From positions 310,001 through 374,000 of the forward strand of contig CAVORP010000003.1 in assembly GCA_963698645.1 (NCBI GenBank): a DNA stretch of 64,000 bases, read 5' to 3'. Under the pieces are notes generated by a model. That model was given only the letters and a program-made list of their open reading frames with translations. It was not told the DNA's origin and searched no databases. Numbering within the stretch: position 1 is the first letter of the stretch; the number at the start of each line of letters is the position of its first letter. The DNA comes from Ovoidimarina sp963698645. Lineage in GTDB: Bacteria > Pseudomonadota > Alphaproteobacteria > Rhodobacterales > Rhodobacteraceae. The translations under genes and the position numbers were made by a program. Below are positions 1-8,740 of this stretch, one piece after another.

Positions 1-3
1 CCC

Positions 4-342
4 ATGACTTACGTGGTTACAGACAACTGCATCGCCTGCAAATATACCGACTGCGTCGAGGTCTGTCCGGTGGACTGCTTCTATGAAGGCGAGAATATGC
101 TGGTCATCCACCCGGATGAATGCATCGATTGCGGTGTCTGCGAGCCAGAATGCCCGGCGGATGCGATCCGTCCGGATACCGAGCCCGACATGGAAAAATG
201 GGTCGAGTTCAATCGCAAGTTTTCGGAAGCCTGGCCGGTGATCATCACCAAGAAGGACCCGCTGCCCGATGCCGATGACCGCGACGGCGAATCGGGCAAG
301 ATGGAGAAATACTTCTCCGAGGCGCCGGGCGAAGGCGGCTAG
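4..342 (+). CDS. fdxA: 7Fe ferredoxin FdxA
   Basis: A 112-residue cytoplasmic electron carrier of the 7Fe ([3Fe-4S][4Fe-4S]) ferredoxin family. The first cluster motif starts CIACKYTDC and continues to CP at residues 8-21. The second is CIDCGVCEPECP around residues 39-50. The acidic C-terminal tail of about 60 residues is usual for the FdxA type, and the length is normal. The start ATG lies 3 bases inside the window, so its ribosome binding site and promoter are not visible. In this bacterial group fdxA is commonly followed by carD, as here. The electron partner cannot be told from the sequence. Confidence 0.95.
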   Translation: MTYVVTDNCIACKYTDCVEVCPVDCFYEGENMLVIHPDECIDCGVCEPECPADAIRPDTEPDMEKWVEFNRKFSEAWPVIITKKDPLPDADDRDGESGKMEKYFSEAPGEGG

Positions 343-433
343 GCCAAAAACCCTCTGCAAGTCGTTGCGGCCTTGTGATTCAGGGCCTGTGGAGTATCGC
401 GACAGACTGTTTTTCGTCTTCTTTCGGGCGGTT

Positions 434-467
434 AGCGAGGCCGCACTGGAAAAGGCCGCTTTTTTTT
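434..467 (+). terminator. Probable intrinsic terminator downstream of fdxA
   Basis: AGCGAGGCC (434-442) can pair with GGCCGCT (454-460) with a two-base bulge. The stem is followed by a run of eight T (460-467). It lies about 90 bases after the fdxA stop in the 296-base fdxA-carD gap. The rest of that gap shows no coding sequence and presumably carries the carD promoter. Confidence 0.45.
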
Positions 468-638
468 GCTATATTGATAGGACAAGCAGCAACGCTTTGG
501 GCCTCTCGTTCGCGAAGACGGAAACAGGACGGGACAAGGTGCCGGACAGAAAAACGAAAACGACGGGGAGATATACGTGTGTCCCTGCCGTGTTTTTTGT
601 CGGCCTCACCCAATGCGACATAAGGATTGACGCCCGCG

Positions 639-1151
639 ATGAGCAAGACCAGTAAATCGGAATTTCGCCCCAACGACTATGTTGTGTATCCGGCCCATGG
701 GGTCGGCCAGATCGTCTCGATCGAAAAACAGGAAGTTGCGGGGATGGTCCTCGAGCTTTTCGTGATTTCGTTCGAGAAGGACAAGATGACCCTTCGGGTG
801 CCGACCAACAAGGCAGAGTATGTGGGTATGCGCTCGCTGTCCTCGCCCGATGTCGTCTCGAAGGCGATGACGACGCTCAAGGGCAAGGCCCGTGTGAAGC
901 GGGCGATGTGGTCGCGCCGTGCGCAGGAATACGAGCAAAAGATCAACTCGGGCGATCTCATCGCTATCGCGGAAGTGGTGCGCGACCTGCACCGCACCGA
1001 CGATCAGCGCGAGCAGAGCTATTCCGAGCGCCAGCTTTACGAAGCGGCACTCGAACGGCTGACGCGGGAAGTGGCCGCGGTTCAGGGCTTTGACGAGGGC
1101 GACGCCCAGCGCAAGGTCGATGACATGCTGACGAACCGCGCCGCGGCCTGA
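639..1151 (+). CDS. carD: CarD/CdnL-family transcriptional regulator
   Basis: A 170-residue protein that should bind the RNA polymerase beta subunit and stabilise the open promoter complex. The N-terminal CarD/TRCF-RID-like fold starts with FRPNDYVVYPAHGVGQI (about residues 8-24), a hallmark of the family. A helical C-terminal domain follows. ATG 639 is preferred: AAGGA lies at 622-626, and the upstream in-frame TTG at 627 has no site of its own. The gene is monocistronic, with a terminator just after it. Length and sequence are ordinary. Confidence 0.92.
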   Translation: MSKTSKSEFRPNDYVVYPAHGVGQIVSIEKQEVAGMVLELFVISFEKDKMTLRVPTNKAEYVGMRSLSSPDVVSKAMTTLKGKARVKRAMWSRRAQEYEQKINSGDLIAIAEVVRDLHRTDDQREQSYSERQLYEAALERLTREVAAVQGFDEGDAQRKVDDMLTNRAAA

Positions 1152-1174
1152 GTCAACGCACCAGGGAATACCGA

Positions 1175-1207
1175 AACGCCGCCCGAAGCAGGGCGGCGTT
1201 TTGTTTT
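1175..1207 (+). terminator. Intrinsic terminator of carD
   Basis: A perfect 10-bp stem, AACGCCGCCC (1175-1184) with GGGCGGCGTT (1191-1200), with a 6-base loop. TTGTTTT follows. It begins 23 bases after the carD stop. It also sits beyond the 3' end of the convergent YceI-OmpA gene and may stop both. Confidence 0.9.
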
Positions 1208-1237
1208 GGCGCGACTCTCCCTGAGACGGGCTGCCCC

Positions 1238-2281
1238 CTAGTTGATCACCGCGAATTCGATGCGTCGGTTGCGGCGCTTGCCATCGGCGGTATCGTTGGA
1301 TGCCGCGGGCCGCGCCTCGCCATAACCCGCCGCCACCATCCGCTCTGCCGGAATTCCGATCTCCGCAAGGCGCGCGGCCACTGCCCCTGCGCGCGCCTCA
1401 CTCAGCCGCTGGTTGGCGCTGGCGGTTCCGTCCGCATCTGTATGCCCGGACACTTCGATCCGCAGGCCGGGGCAGCGCCGAACGATCTCGGCGATACTGT
1501 TCAGGATCGGCTCCGAGCGCGCGTCGAGCGCGGCGCTCCCGCTTCGGAAATAGATGTTGTCGGTGCGCGACAGGATCTCGAACCGACCAAGACAGGCTTC
1601 CTTGCTGAAATCCCCCTCCGCCTCAAGCGCCGCCGATGCCGGGGCCTGAACCGCCGCGGTCGCAACCGGCGCGGCACCGGAGTTGCGGGCGAACAGGAAA
1701 TCGAAGGTCACGGTCGCCGAGGGCACGATCCGGACACCGGCGGCTTCCTCCAGTTTCTGGATCCCCCCCTCCAGCCCGAAATCCGCGACGGAGATGGAAA
1801 CCGGCGCGGCGGACGAGACCGAGACAAGCCCATCGGCAAGCTGCGTGACCGTCAGTTCCGCCTGAAGGCTCCGCGTGACGCCATGCAGGGCAAGATCGAA
1901 GGGAACGGTCACGGACTTGCGCCGCTGCGTGGCCAGGTCGGCGAACTCTGCCGGGTCGAGCGACAGGGTGATCTTCGCCTCGGGGTGTTCGAAGGTCTCA
2001 AAGAACAGGAACCGCATCCGGACATTCCGCAGATCGATCTGGGTATCGACGGAATCCAGAAGCACGGTGATGCCTGCGGTGCCATCCGCTTCGATGCCGC
2101 CCGAGAATGTCGCGAAGGAACTGGATTCGACTTTTGTGTCGTTCTTGATCGACTGAAAGCGAAGCGCCGATGCCTCCGGCTGAAGGGTCCAGCCGGGCGC
2201 GAAATCCTGTGCCGATACGCCCGCCGGGGCATGGACGCCAAGGATCGCGGCAAGGACGACGCCACGAAATTTCATATTCAT
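1238..2281 (-). CDS. Secreted YceI-OmpA domain fusion protein
   Basis: A 347-residue envelope protein. The signal peptide starts MNMKFRGVVLAAILG and is cleaved near VSAQ. Residues about 30-200 resemble a YceI domain, a lipocalin-like barrel that binds isoprenoid-type lipids. The C-terminal 110 residues are an OmpA-like peptidoglycan-binding domain, with IEVSGHTDADG and the closing RRNRRIEF motif. A short Ala-rich linker joins them. Start 2281 is chosen because GGGAG lies just upstream and a signal peptide follows; M at 2275 is an alternative. The arrangement suggests a periplasmic lipid-binding module tethered to the cell wall. Its ligand is unknown. It is divergent from the caspase-like gene. 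Confidence 0.8.
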   Translation of the reverse strand: MNMKFRGVVLAAILGVHAPAGVSAQDFAPGWTLQPEASALRFQSIKNDTKVESSSFATFSGGIEADGTAGITVLLDSVDTQIDLRNVRMRFLFFETFEHPEAKITLSLDPAEFADLATQRRKSVTVPFDLALHGVTRSLQAELTVTQLADGLVSVSSAAPVSISVADFGLEGGIQKLEEAAGVRIVPSATVTFDFLFARNSGAAPVATAAVQAPASAALEAEGDFSKEACLGRFEILSRTDNIYFRSGSAALDARSEPILNSIAEIVRRCPGLRIEVSGHTDADGTASANQRLSEARAGAVAARLAEIGIPAERMVAAGYGEARPAASNDTADGKRRNRRIEFAVIN

Positions 2282-2340
2282 ATCAATGCTCTCCCGAGGT
2301 CTGGGTGGGTGCAATTACCTTCTCGAAATCAACCACAAGT

Positions 2341-2367
2341 GTTGCATCCCGGCTGTGGGGGTGCAAC
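2341..2367. repeat. Inverted repeat in the divergent promoter region
   Basis: GTTGCATCCC (2341-2350) and GGGGTGCAAC (2358-2367) form a 10-bp stem with one T-G wobble and a 7-base loop. It lies between two divergent genes (starts 2281 and 2419). It could be an operator or an RNA hairpin in the leader of the caspase-like gene. Confidence 0.5.
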
Positions 2368-2418
2368 ATGTATGTGATTGCAGAGGCCCGGGGGCACCAA
2401 CAAGGGATGCCGATCTTG

Positions 2419-3867
2419 ATGATCAGACGCGCGTTGCGGCTTACCGGTTTTCTGATGGCGTTCCTTATCCTCGCTCTTGCCGGGACGGCGCGGGCGGAAG
2501 AGCGCATCGCGCTTGTACTGGGGAATGCCGGCTACACGGCGGTCTCGCCGCTTCGGAACCCCCTGTCGGACGCGGCCCTTGTCGCCAGAACGCTGGAAGG
2601 TCTGGGATTTCGCGTCACGCTGCTGACCGATGCCTCCCGCGATGACATGATCCGTGGCGTCTCGCAGTTCGGTCGCGATCTGCGGGCGGCGGGTGCGGAT
2701 GCGACGGGCCTGTTCTACTATGCCGGTCACGGCGTCCAGTCCTTTGGGTCGAACTACCTCCTCCCCGTGGACGCGGCCCTGAACGACGCGGCGGATCTTG
2801 ATCTTGTGGCGCTCGAGGCCAGCGCGATCCTGCGCCAGATGCATTCGGCGCGAAACCGCACCAACATCTTCATTCTGGACGCATGCCGTAACAACCCGTT
2901 CGAAACCGTCCCCGGATTCAATGAAAACGGGCTGGCCGAAATGGATGCGCCCACGGGCACCTTCCTGTCCTATGCGACGGCGCCGGGCGATGTGGCCTAT
3001 GACGGTGAAGGCGGCAACAGCCCCTATTCGGCGGCGATCGCGCGGCAGATGTCGGTCGAGGGCCAATCGATCGAGCATATGTTCCGCAATGTCCGCGTCG
3101 AGGTCTTGACCGAGACCGGCGGGCTTCAGACACCGTGGGATACATCTTCGCTCACCGTGGAATTCACCTTTCGACCGGCGGTCGCGCCCGATCCGGAACT
3201 GGCCGACGAACAGCGGCTCTGGGACGATGTGCGGGAGACCGAAGACCCGCTCCAGGTCATGCTCTTTCTCAGGGCCTATCCCGAGGGGCCTTTCGCCGCC
3301 GAGGCGCAGGACCTTCTGGCGGCGCTGGTGAATGGCCGGGCGCAACCTGCCGCAGAAGCCGCACCTGCACCGACCGCGCCCGCGCCCGCAGCGACACCCG
3401 ACGCCGATGAGGAAGCACTATATGCATCGGCGCAATCGGCGGGTACCGCAGAGGGCTATCAGGCCTATCTCAACGTCTTTCCCGATGGGGTTTTTGCCGA
3501 ATTCGCGCAGATGGAACTGGCGGCGCTTCAGCCCAAGCCTGCCGATGCGCCACCCTTGCCGACCGCCGCGCAGGACGCGATCAATTTTGACACGGTCCTT
3601 GCCACGGGGATGGCCGAAATCGACGGGCGGTCGATCAAGGAGCTTCTTGCCGGATCGCCCCTTTTCCCGCCCATCGAAGGGCTGCCCGAGGCGGTCTGGA
3701 AAGACAAAAGCTGCTCCGGCTGCCACCAATGGACGCGCGAGGCGATCTGTGATCAGGCGAATGTCTACATGGCTGAGAACGGGGCCCGGGGCCTCGACAA
3801 ACAGCATCCCTATGGCGGAACCTTCAAAGAGACCCTGAGGCGCTGGGCTGCGGGTGGCTGCGGCTAG
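2419..3867 (+). CDS. Secreted caspase-family (peptidase C14-like) protein with C-terminal CxxCH
   Basis: A 482-residue exported protein. The signal peptide is residues 1-27, ending GTARAEE. The caspase-like domain spans about 28-265: the catalytic His is in YYAGHGVQ (about H104) and the Cys in FILDACRNNPF (about C156). Two repeats of a tetratricopeptide-like kind (RAYPEGPFAAEAQ, LNVFPDGVFAEFAQ) and a Pro/Ala-rich linker follow. The last 60 residues contain CSGCHQW (about 432-438), a CxxCH of the kind that binds heme c, plus a third Cys. Start 2419 fits the signal peptide; ATG 2407 is possible. Substrate and partners are unknown. I infer a periplasmic location, where heme attachment would be possible. 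Confidence 0.8.
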   Translation: MIRRALRLTGFLMAFLILALAGTARAEERIALVLGNAGYTAVSPLRNPLSDAALVARTLEGLGFRVTLLTDASRDDMIRGVSQFGRDLRAAGADATGLFYYAGHGVQSFGSNYLLPVDAALNDAADLDLVALEASAILRQMHSARNRTNIFILDACRNNPFETVPGFNENGLAEMDAPTGTFLSYATAPGDVAYDGEGGNSPYSAAIARQMSVEGQSIEHMFRNVRVEVLTETGGLQTPWDTSSLTVEFTFRPAVAPDPELADEQRLWDDVRETEDPLQVMLFLRAYPEGPFAAEAQDLLAALVNGRAQPAAEAAPAPTAPAPAATPDADEEALYASAQSAGTAEGYQAYLNVFPDGVFAEFAQMELAALQPKPADAPPLPTAAQDAINFDTVLATGMAEIDGRSIKELLAGSPLFPPIEGLPEAVWKDKSCSGCHQWTREAICDQANVYMAENGARGLDKQHPYGGTFKETLRRWAAGGCG

Positions 3868-3878
3868 CCCTCGACGTT

Positions 3879-5753
3879 TCAGGCGCTTTTCTGGCGGCCC
3901 TCGTCCAACTGGCTGACCAGTTCGGTTTCAAGTTCCTTGTCCAGTTCGCGGGCGCGCGCCACGTATTCGGGGTTCTCCGAAACCGGCTTGTTCGGATCCC
4001 AGAGAGCGGCGAGATCCCGCAGGGCCTCGCGATCCCTGTGGAAAAAGAATTGCTCCATCTCGGCTGCTTCGTATTCCGAAAGCCCCATGTTTTCGAGGAC
4101 ATAGCGCCCTGCGCGGAGCGAGCTGTCGAACATTTCGCGGACGATGTCATCGGCCCCGGCACGGTAAAGCTCATAGGTATGAACCCGGTCATGGGCGCGG
4201 GCCACGATATGAATGTCGGGCCGTTCGCGCCGTGCAAAGCGCACAAGCTTGACCGAGGCATTCTTGTCATCAAGCGCCACCACAAGCACCTTTGCCGTCT
4301 GAAGCCCTGCCGCGTGGAGAAGCTCGGGCCGGGTCGGATCCCCGAAGAAGCCCTTGAAGCCGAACCGCCGCATAAGCTGGATCGTCTTGAGATCGTGGTC
4401 CAGAACCGTCGTCTTGAACCCCGCGGCTTGCACCAGCCGGTTCACCACCTGTCCGAACCGTCCGATCCCGGCAATGATCACCGGCTGCTGTTCGTCGATC
4501 TCGTCATGTTCGATGTCCTCGTCCTGATCCTCCATCCGCTTCGACAAGCGCTCATAAGCAATGAAGAAAAGTGGCGTCAGCAACATCGACAGGCTGATCA
4601 CCAGAAGAATCGTCTGTCCCAGTGCATAGGGCAAGACGGCCTGCTGCAACGAGAACGACACCAGGACGAAGCCGAATTCACCGGCCTGGGCCAAGCCCAG
4701 CGTGAACAGCCAGCGGTCGCGCCCGCGGATCTTGAACATCAGGGCAAGACCGTAAAGTACCAGCCCCTTGGCGAGCATCACCGCGAATGTCAGCCCGATG
4801 ATCGACAGGGGATCGCCGAACAGGATCCCGAAATTCGTGCCGGCCCCGACCGTGATAAAGAACAAACCCAGCAACAGCCCCTTGAACGGCTCGAGATCGC
4901 TTTCCAACTCGTGCCGGAACTCCGAGTTGGCAAGCACGACCCCTGCAAGGAAGGTGCCGAGGGCGGGCGACAGCCCCACAAGCGTCATCAGAAAGGCAAT
5001 CCCGACCACGATCAGCAGGGCAAAGGCGGTATACATCTCGCGCAGTTTCGCGGCATGGATGAACCGGAACAGCGGCCGGGTCGCAAAGATGCCGAACAGG
5101 ACGACAAGTCCCACCGCGGCGAACGTCACCAGCGTGACCCCCCATCCCGGAAGCCCCTCGACCAGCGACATCGCATGGTGCGCCTCATCGTCCACGAGGA
5201 CCCGCGCGATGGAGCCGTCGCTGTTGAAGGTCAGAGGCGTGGCGACCGCAAGAAGGGGCAGCAACGCCAGCATCGGGATCACCGCGATATCCTGCGTCAG
5301 CAGGACCGAAAAGGACGAGCGCCCGCCATTGGTCTGCATCAGCCCCTTTTCCGACAGGGTCTGAAGCACGATGGCCGTGGACGAAAGCGCAAAGATCATC
5401 CCGACCGCGATCGCCGTCAGCAGCGGCAGACCAAGAAACATGGCGCCCAGCGTGATCACCGAGATCGTCACCGCGACCTGCAGCCCGCCAAGGCCCAGCA
5501 GCCTGTGCCGCATGTCCCAAAGCGCCCGTGGCTCGAGTTCCAGCCCGATCAGGAACAGCATCATTACGACACCAAACTCTGCAAAATGCTGAAGATCTTT
5601 GGTTTCCGAACCGACGATGCCCAAAATCGGGCCGATCACGATCCCGGCAAGAAGGTATCCCAGCACCGATCCCAGCCCAAGCCGCGAGGCGAGCGGAACC
5701 GCGATGACAGCCGCTGCCAGATAGATCGTCGCCTGAGTGAGAAAACCTTCCAT
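3879..5753 (-). CDS. KefB/KefC-type monovalent cation:proton antiporter
   Basis: A 624-residue inner-membrane protein of the CPA2 family. Residues about 1-390 carry roughly 12 hydrophobic segments of the Na+/H+ exchanger fold. A TrkA-N (RCK) domain starts near residue 420 with VIIAGIGRFGQVVNRL, a nucleotide-binding Rossmann motif, and includes the family motif FGDPTRPELLHAAG. Such proteins export K+ in exchange for H+, usually under glutathione or nucleotide control. No ancillary kefF/kefG gene is adjacent, so KefB versus KefC cannot be decided. No strong Shine-Dalgarno is visible before ATG 5753. It converges on the caspase-like gene, 11 bases apart. Confidence 0.88.
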   Translation of the reverse strand: MEGFLTQATIYLAAAVIAVPLASRLGLGSVLGYLLAGIVIGPILGIVGSETKDLQHFAEFGVVMMLFLIGLELEPRALWDMRHRLLGLGGLQVAVTISVITLGAMFLGLPLLTAIAVGMIFALSSTAIVLQTLSEKGLMQTNGGRSSFSVLLTQDIAVIPMLALLPLLAVATPLTFNSDGSIARVLVDDEAHHAMSLVEGLPGWGVTLVTFAAVGLVVLFGIFATRPLFRFIHAAKLREMYTAFALLIVVGIAFLMTLVGLSPALGTFLAGVVLANSEFRHELESDLEPFKGLLLGLFFITVGAGTNFGILFGDPLSIIGLTFAVMLAKGLVLYGLALMFKIRGRDRWLFTLGLAQAGEFGFVLVSFSLQQAVLPYALGQTILLVISLSMLLTPLFFIAYERLSKRMEDQDEDIEHDEIDEQQPVIIAGIGRFGQVVNRLVQAAGFKTTVLDHDLKTIQLMRRFGFKGFFGDPTRPELLHAAGLQTAKVLVVALDDKNASVKLVRFARRERPDIHIVARAHDRVHTYELYRAGADDIVREMFDSSLRAGRYVLENMGLSEYEAAEMEQFFFHRDREALRDLAALWDPNKPVSENPEYVARARELDKELETELVSQLDEGRQKSA

Positions 5754-5929
5754 TTCGGTCTTTCGGTCAGAGTGTTGCGTTGCATGCGGTCGAACAGATT
5801 CGGAATAGGCTCAGGGTCTTCATATTCGGTATGCAACGTAACCCTGATATGATCCGTTCGCATGAAAAAGCTAGTCCCTTGACGCCCCAGCGGCTCGTGC
5901 CGCGGCTTTTGCACCGAAATGATGCAAAG

Positions 5930-7903
5930 TCAGCTGGACGGGACCCGAAGTACGACGTTTCTGCCACCTTTGACATAGCGAAGTTCGTTGTCGCTGATGG
6001 CGTCGATCCGGCCGCCGTCGATGCGGTCGCCGATCTCGACCTTCTGATAACGGCCCGAAGGAAGCCGGATCAGCGCGCGCCGGTTTCCTTCGGATCCGTA
6101 GACGCCGATTAGGTTCAGACGTTTGAGGTTGATCGCGTTCTCGATCGTCGCCTGTCGGGCGACCGACGCGGAGCTCGGGATCGACGGCTGCAATGGCACC
6201 AGCGCCGCGACTGCGGCGGCGGGTGTGGTTCCGGGGGTTTCGGTCGTCTGCTGTCGGCGAACGGCTTCGACGATCGCGGCGAAATCGTTCGGACGGTAGG
6301 ACGGGGCGCGCGACACTTCCACTGCAAGCGGGCTTGGGCTGCTGCCGGGATCTGCGTCGGCAATTGCCGCTTCCTGCTCCGATTCCGGGCGCTCGCGGGC
6401 ACGGATCGTAGCCATTTCCGCGATCGTGCGACCGCCAAGCTGTGCCCGCTCCATCCGCTGGATCAGGTCCGTCGGGCGGGCGCGGGCCTTCTTTCCGGCA
6501 AGGGCCAACGCGATTTCCGGATCGGCCATGGCCACGGCTGTTACCGGGCGGTCCGGCGGTGTGACGGGCGGGCGGCCAAGGGTCACGATGGCCCCATCCG
6601 GCGTCAGCGCCCCTTCCGGGGTCGCGATCACCAGTCCGCGCTCGTCGAGGTCGAAGACCACAGTGGCATCAGGGGGCGATGAGGGGGCTTGCGGCGTATC
6701 ATGATCCGGCAGGGCGGTGAACAGCGCGAACGCGTCATCGGGCTGGATCAGGGGATCGATCGAGGCAAGGTAAAGGTCGTCCAGTGTCTCGCCCACAGGG
6801 TCGGGCGGGGCCGGAGGCGGCGTCTGCCAGAAATTTGCCGAGACCAGCGCCGACGGGTCGGCCATTTCGCGGGCATCGGCAAGGCTGTTCGGGCCGGGCA
6901 GAACAAGGGCCGCGCGGCCGCGCATCTGTGCGGGCGTGGCCGTTGCCATTTCCGGGTCGGCATCGGTCGTTCGGGTTGCCATGCTGTCGTCGCCCGGCCC
7001 GGGGCCCGGCGCGAGGGCGGCGATTTCCGATAGGGCCGTCGCGTCTTCGGGCGCGTCGGGGGTATAGGCGATCGGGACGCCGCCGCCGGGGGCGATCACG
7101 GTTACCGCGACCCACAGAAGCCCCGCAAGTGCGACCGCCCCGCCACCCGCCACCGCCGCCAGAACCGGCCAGCGCCGGGACGGGGCGCCGCGCATGGGCC
7201 GCCGCACCGCTGGTCTGGCGGGGCCGGGTGCCGGCATGGCGATTGGTGTCTTCGCCGGAATGCGCTCTGGAACCGGGACGGGATCGGGCGCAGTTTCGCG
7301 TTCGAAATCCTCGGCAAAGATATTCCCGGCCTGTTCAGGTTCCGGCGCGGACTGGCTTTCATCCTGCGGTGTGCTGGGCCTGGCGCTGGCGAAGACCGGG
7401 CTCGCGCTGGCCGAGGCCGCGTGCCGCGCCGCTTCGGTCGGGCCGAAATCGGGCATATCGGGAAACATGTCCCGGGCCGGACGCGCGCTGAACCGGACCG
7501 GGTTGAAATCATAGGTCGTGGCAAAGCCTTCGGCTTCGTCCAGCGTATTGATCTCAAGCGCGGCCACCGCGATGCCACCGGGCACGCGCCGCCAGTCGAA
7601 CACCAGATCCTCGATCGGGCAGGGTGTCAGCCGGGCAAGAGCCTCGGCGATGAATCCGTCGGTCTGGGCCCGGTCCGCAGGCGGATCGGTCAGGACGGTA
7701 TAGAGGATCTGCGAGGGCGGGATGATCAGGACGGTTTCAAGCGTCCCATCGGCGTGCCTTTCGGCCAGTTTGCACAGGGCCCTCATCCGCCCCGGCAGGT
7801 CGCCATCATCCAGCGCGACCCTGTCGAGTTCTGCCCACTCTCCATCCTGCCGCTGAAGCAGCCGGATACCGTCGTGGTCAAGATCAAGCGCTATGGCCGA
7901 CAT
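5930..7903 (-). CDS. PilP/GspC-like protein with long disordered middle
   Basis: A 657-residue protein. Start 7903 has GAGGGA upstream; longer readings lack this. Residues 1-180 form a compact domain beginning MSAIALDLDHDGIRLL, reminiscent of a cytoplasmic pilus-assembly ATPase-like fold, though I cannot name it. Residues about 180-270 are rich in Pro, Ala and acidic residues. A transmembrane segment lies near 285-310. A long low-complexity stretch follows. The last 65 residues (LIGVYGSEGNRRALIRLPSG, then VEIGDRIDGGRI) resemble the PilP/GspC homology region, a periplasmic beta domain that contacts secretins. No pilus or type II secretion genes are nearby, so the role is unclear. Confidence 0.6.
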   Translation of the reverse strand: MSAIALDLDHDGIRLLQRQDGEWAELDRVALDDGDLPGRMRALCKLAERHADGTLETVLIIPPSQILYTVLTDPPADRAQTDGFIAEALARLTPCPIEDLVFDWRRVPGGIAVAALEINTLDEAEGFATTYDFNPVRFSARPARDMFPDMPDFGPTEAARHAASASASPVFASARPSTPQDESQSAPEPEQAGNIFAEDFERETAPDPVPVPERIPAKTPIAMPAPGPARPAVRRPMRGAPSRRWPVLAAVAGGGAVALAGLLWVAVTVIAPGGGVPIAYTPDAPEDATALSEIAALAPGPGPGDDSMATRTTDADPEMATATPAQMRGRAALVLPGPNSLADAREMADPSALVSANFWQTPPPAPPDPVGETLDDLYLASIDPLIQPDDAFALFTALPDHDTPQAPSSPPDATVVFDLDERGLVIATPEGALTPDGAIVTLGRPPVTPPDRPVTAVAMADPEIALALAGKKARARPTDLIQRMERAQLGGRTIAEMATIRARERPESEQEAAIADADPGSSPSPLAVEVSRAPSYRPNDFAAIVEAVRRQQTTETPGTTPAAAVAALVPLQPSIPSSASVARQATIENAINLKRLNLIGVYGSEGNRRALIRLPSGRYQKVEIGDRIDGGRIDAISDNELRYVKGGRNVVLRVPSS

Positions 7904-8047
7904 CGTCCCTCGGGGGTTCGGGCAGTCACGATCGCCCTCCATGATCGCCGGCTGATCGTACCGCAGCCTGACGCAGAGGAAAAGGTGACGCGGTCGTAAA
8001 TATCGGGCAGTTTGGATGAAAGAGATCACTTTTCGGGAGGCCGCCCT

Positions 8048-8740
8048 ATGCTTCGCAAAGTCCTATTCCTGACAGTCCTGATGCTTGCAGCGCAGATCGG
8101 TCTTGCCGATGCGCAGGAGCGCACCATCACCGTGATCGGCGAAGGCCGGGCCGATGTGCAACCGGACATGGCGACGGTGCAACTGGGCGTCGTCACCGAA
8201 GCCCCGGGGGCGCGCGAAGCAATCGACACCAACAGTCGCGCCATGGCCGCCGTGCTTGACCGCCTGAAGGCGGCGGGAATCGAAGACCGCGATCTTCAGA
8301 CCTCGAATTTCTCGGTTGATCCGCGCTGGGGCCGCCAGGTTGACAACACGCCGCCCAAGGTGACCGGCTTCGTCGCGCAGAACATGCTGAGCGTTCGGGT
8401 GCGCGATCTGGACCGCCTTGGTGCGGTTCTTGACGAGGTCGCCCGCGACGGAGCCAACAGTTTCAACGGCTTGTCCTTCGGGCTTCAGGACCCGTCCGAG
8501 GCGCAGAATGCGGCCCGTCGCGATGCGGTGGCCAAGGCCCGGGCGCTTGCCGCGCTCTATGCCGAGGCCGCAGGCGTTACCCTTGGCCCCTTGCTCAGCC
8601 TGAGCGAATCCGGCGGCGGGGGATATCCGATGCCCATGGCACGGGCCGAAATGGCGATGGCATCCGATGCGGTGCCGGTGGCCGCGGGCGAAGTCTCACT
8701 CTCCGCCCGCGTAACCCTTGTCTACGCGATCGCTGACTAG
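8048..8740 (+). CDS. Secreted SIMPL-domain (DUF541) protein
   Basis: A 230-residue periplasmic or secreted protein. The signal peptide is residues 1-24, ending ADAQE. The SIMPL/DUF541 domain fills the rest, with the typical opening RTITVIGEGRADVQPDMA and the closing SARVTLVYAI. Family members have been linked to oxidative-stress protection in some bacteria, but the biochemical role is not settled. GGGAGG lies just before ATG 8048. Its TAG stop overlaps the stop of convergent metY by 3-4 bases (CTAG). Confidence 0.88.
   Translation: MLRKVLFLTVLMLAAQIGLADAQERTITVIGEGRADVQPDMATVQLGVVTEAPGAREAIDTNSRAMAAVLDRLKAAGIEDRDLQTSNFSVDPRWGRQVDNTPPKVTGFVAQNMLSVRVRDLDRLGAVLDEVARDGANSFNGLSFGLQDPSEAQNAARRDAVAKARALAALYAEAAGVTLGPLLSLSESGGGGYPMPMARAEMAMASDAVPVAAGEVSLSARVTLVYAIAD

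Noticed and set aside
4038..5852. A 604-codon open frame opposite the KefB/C gene
   Set aside because: Shadow of a GC-rich gene; composition is dominated by Gln, His and Arg and no motif is visible.
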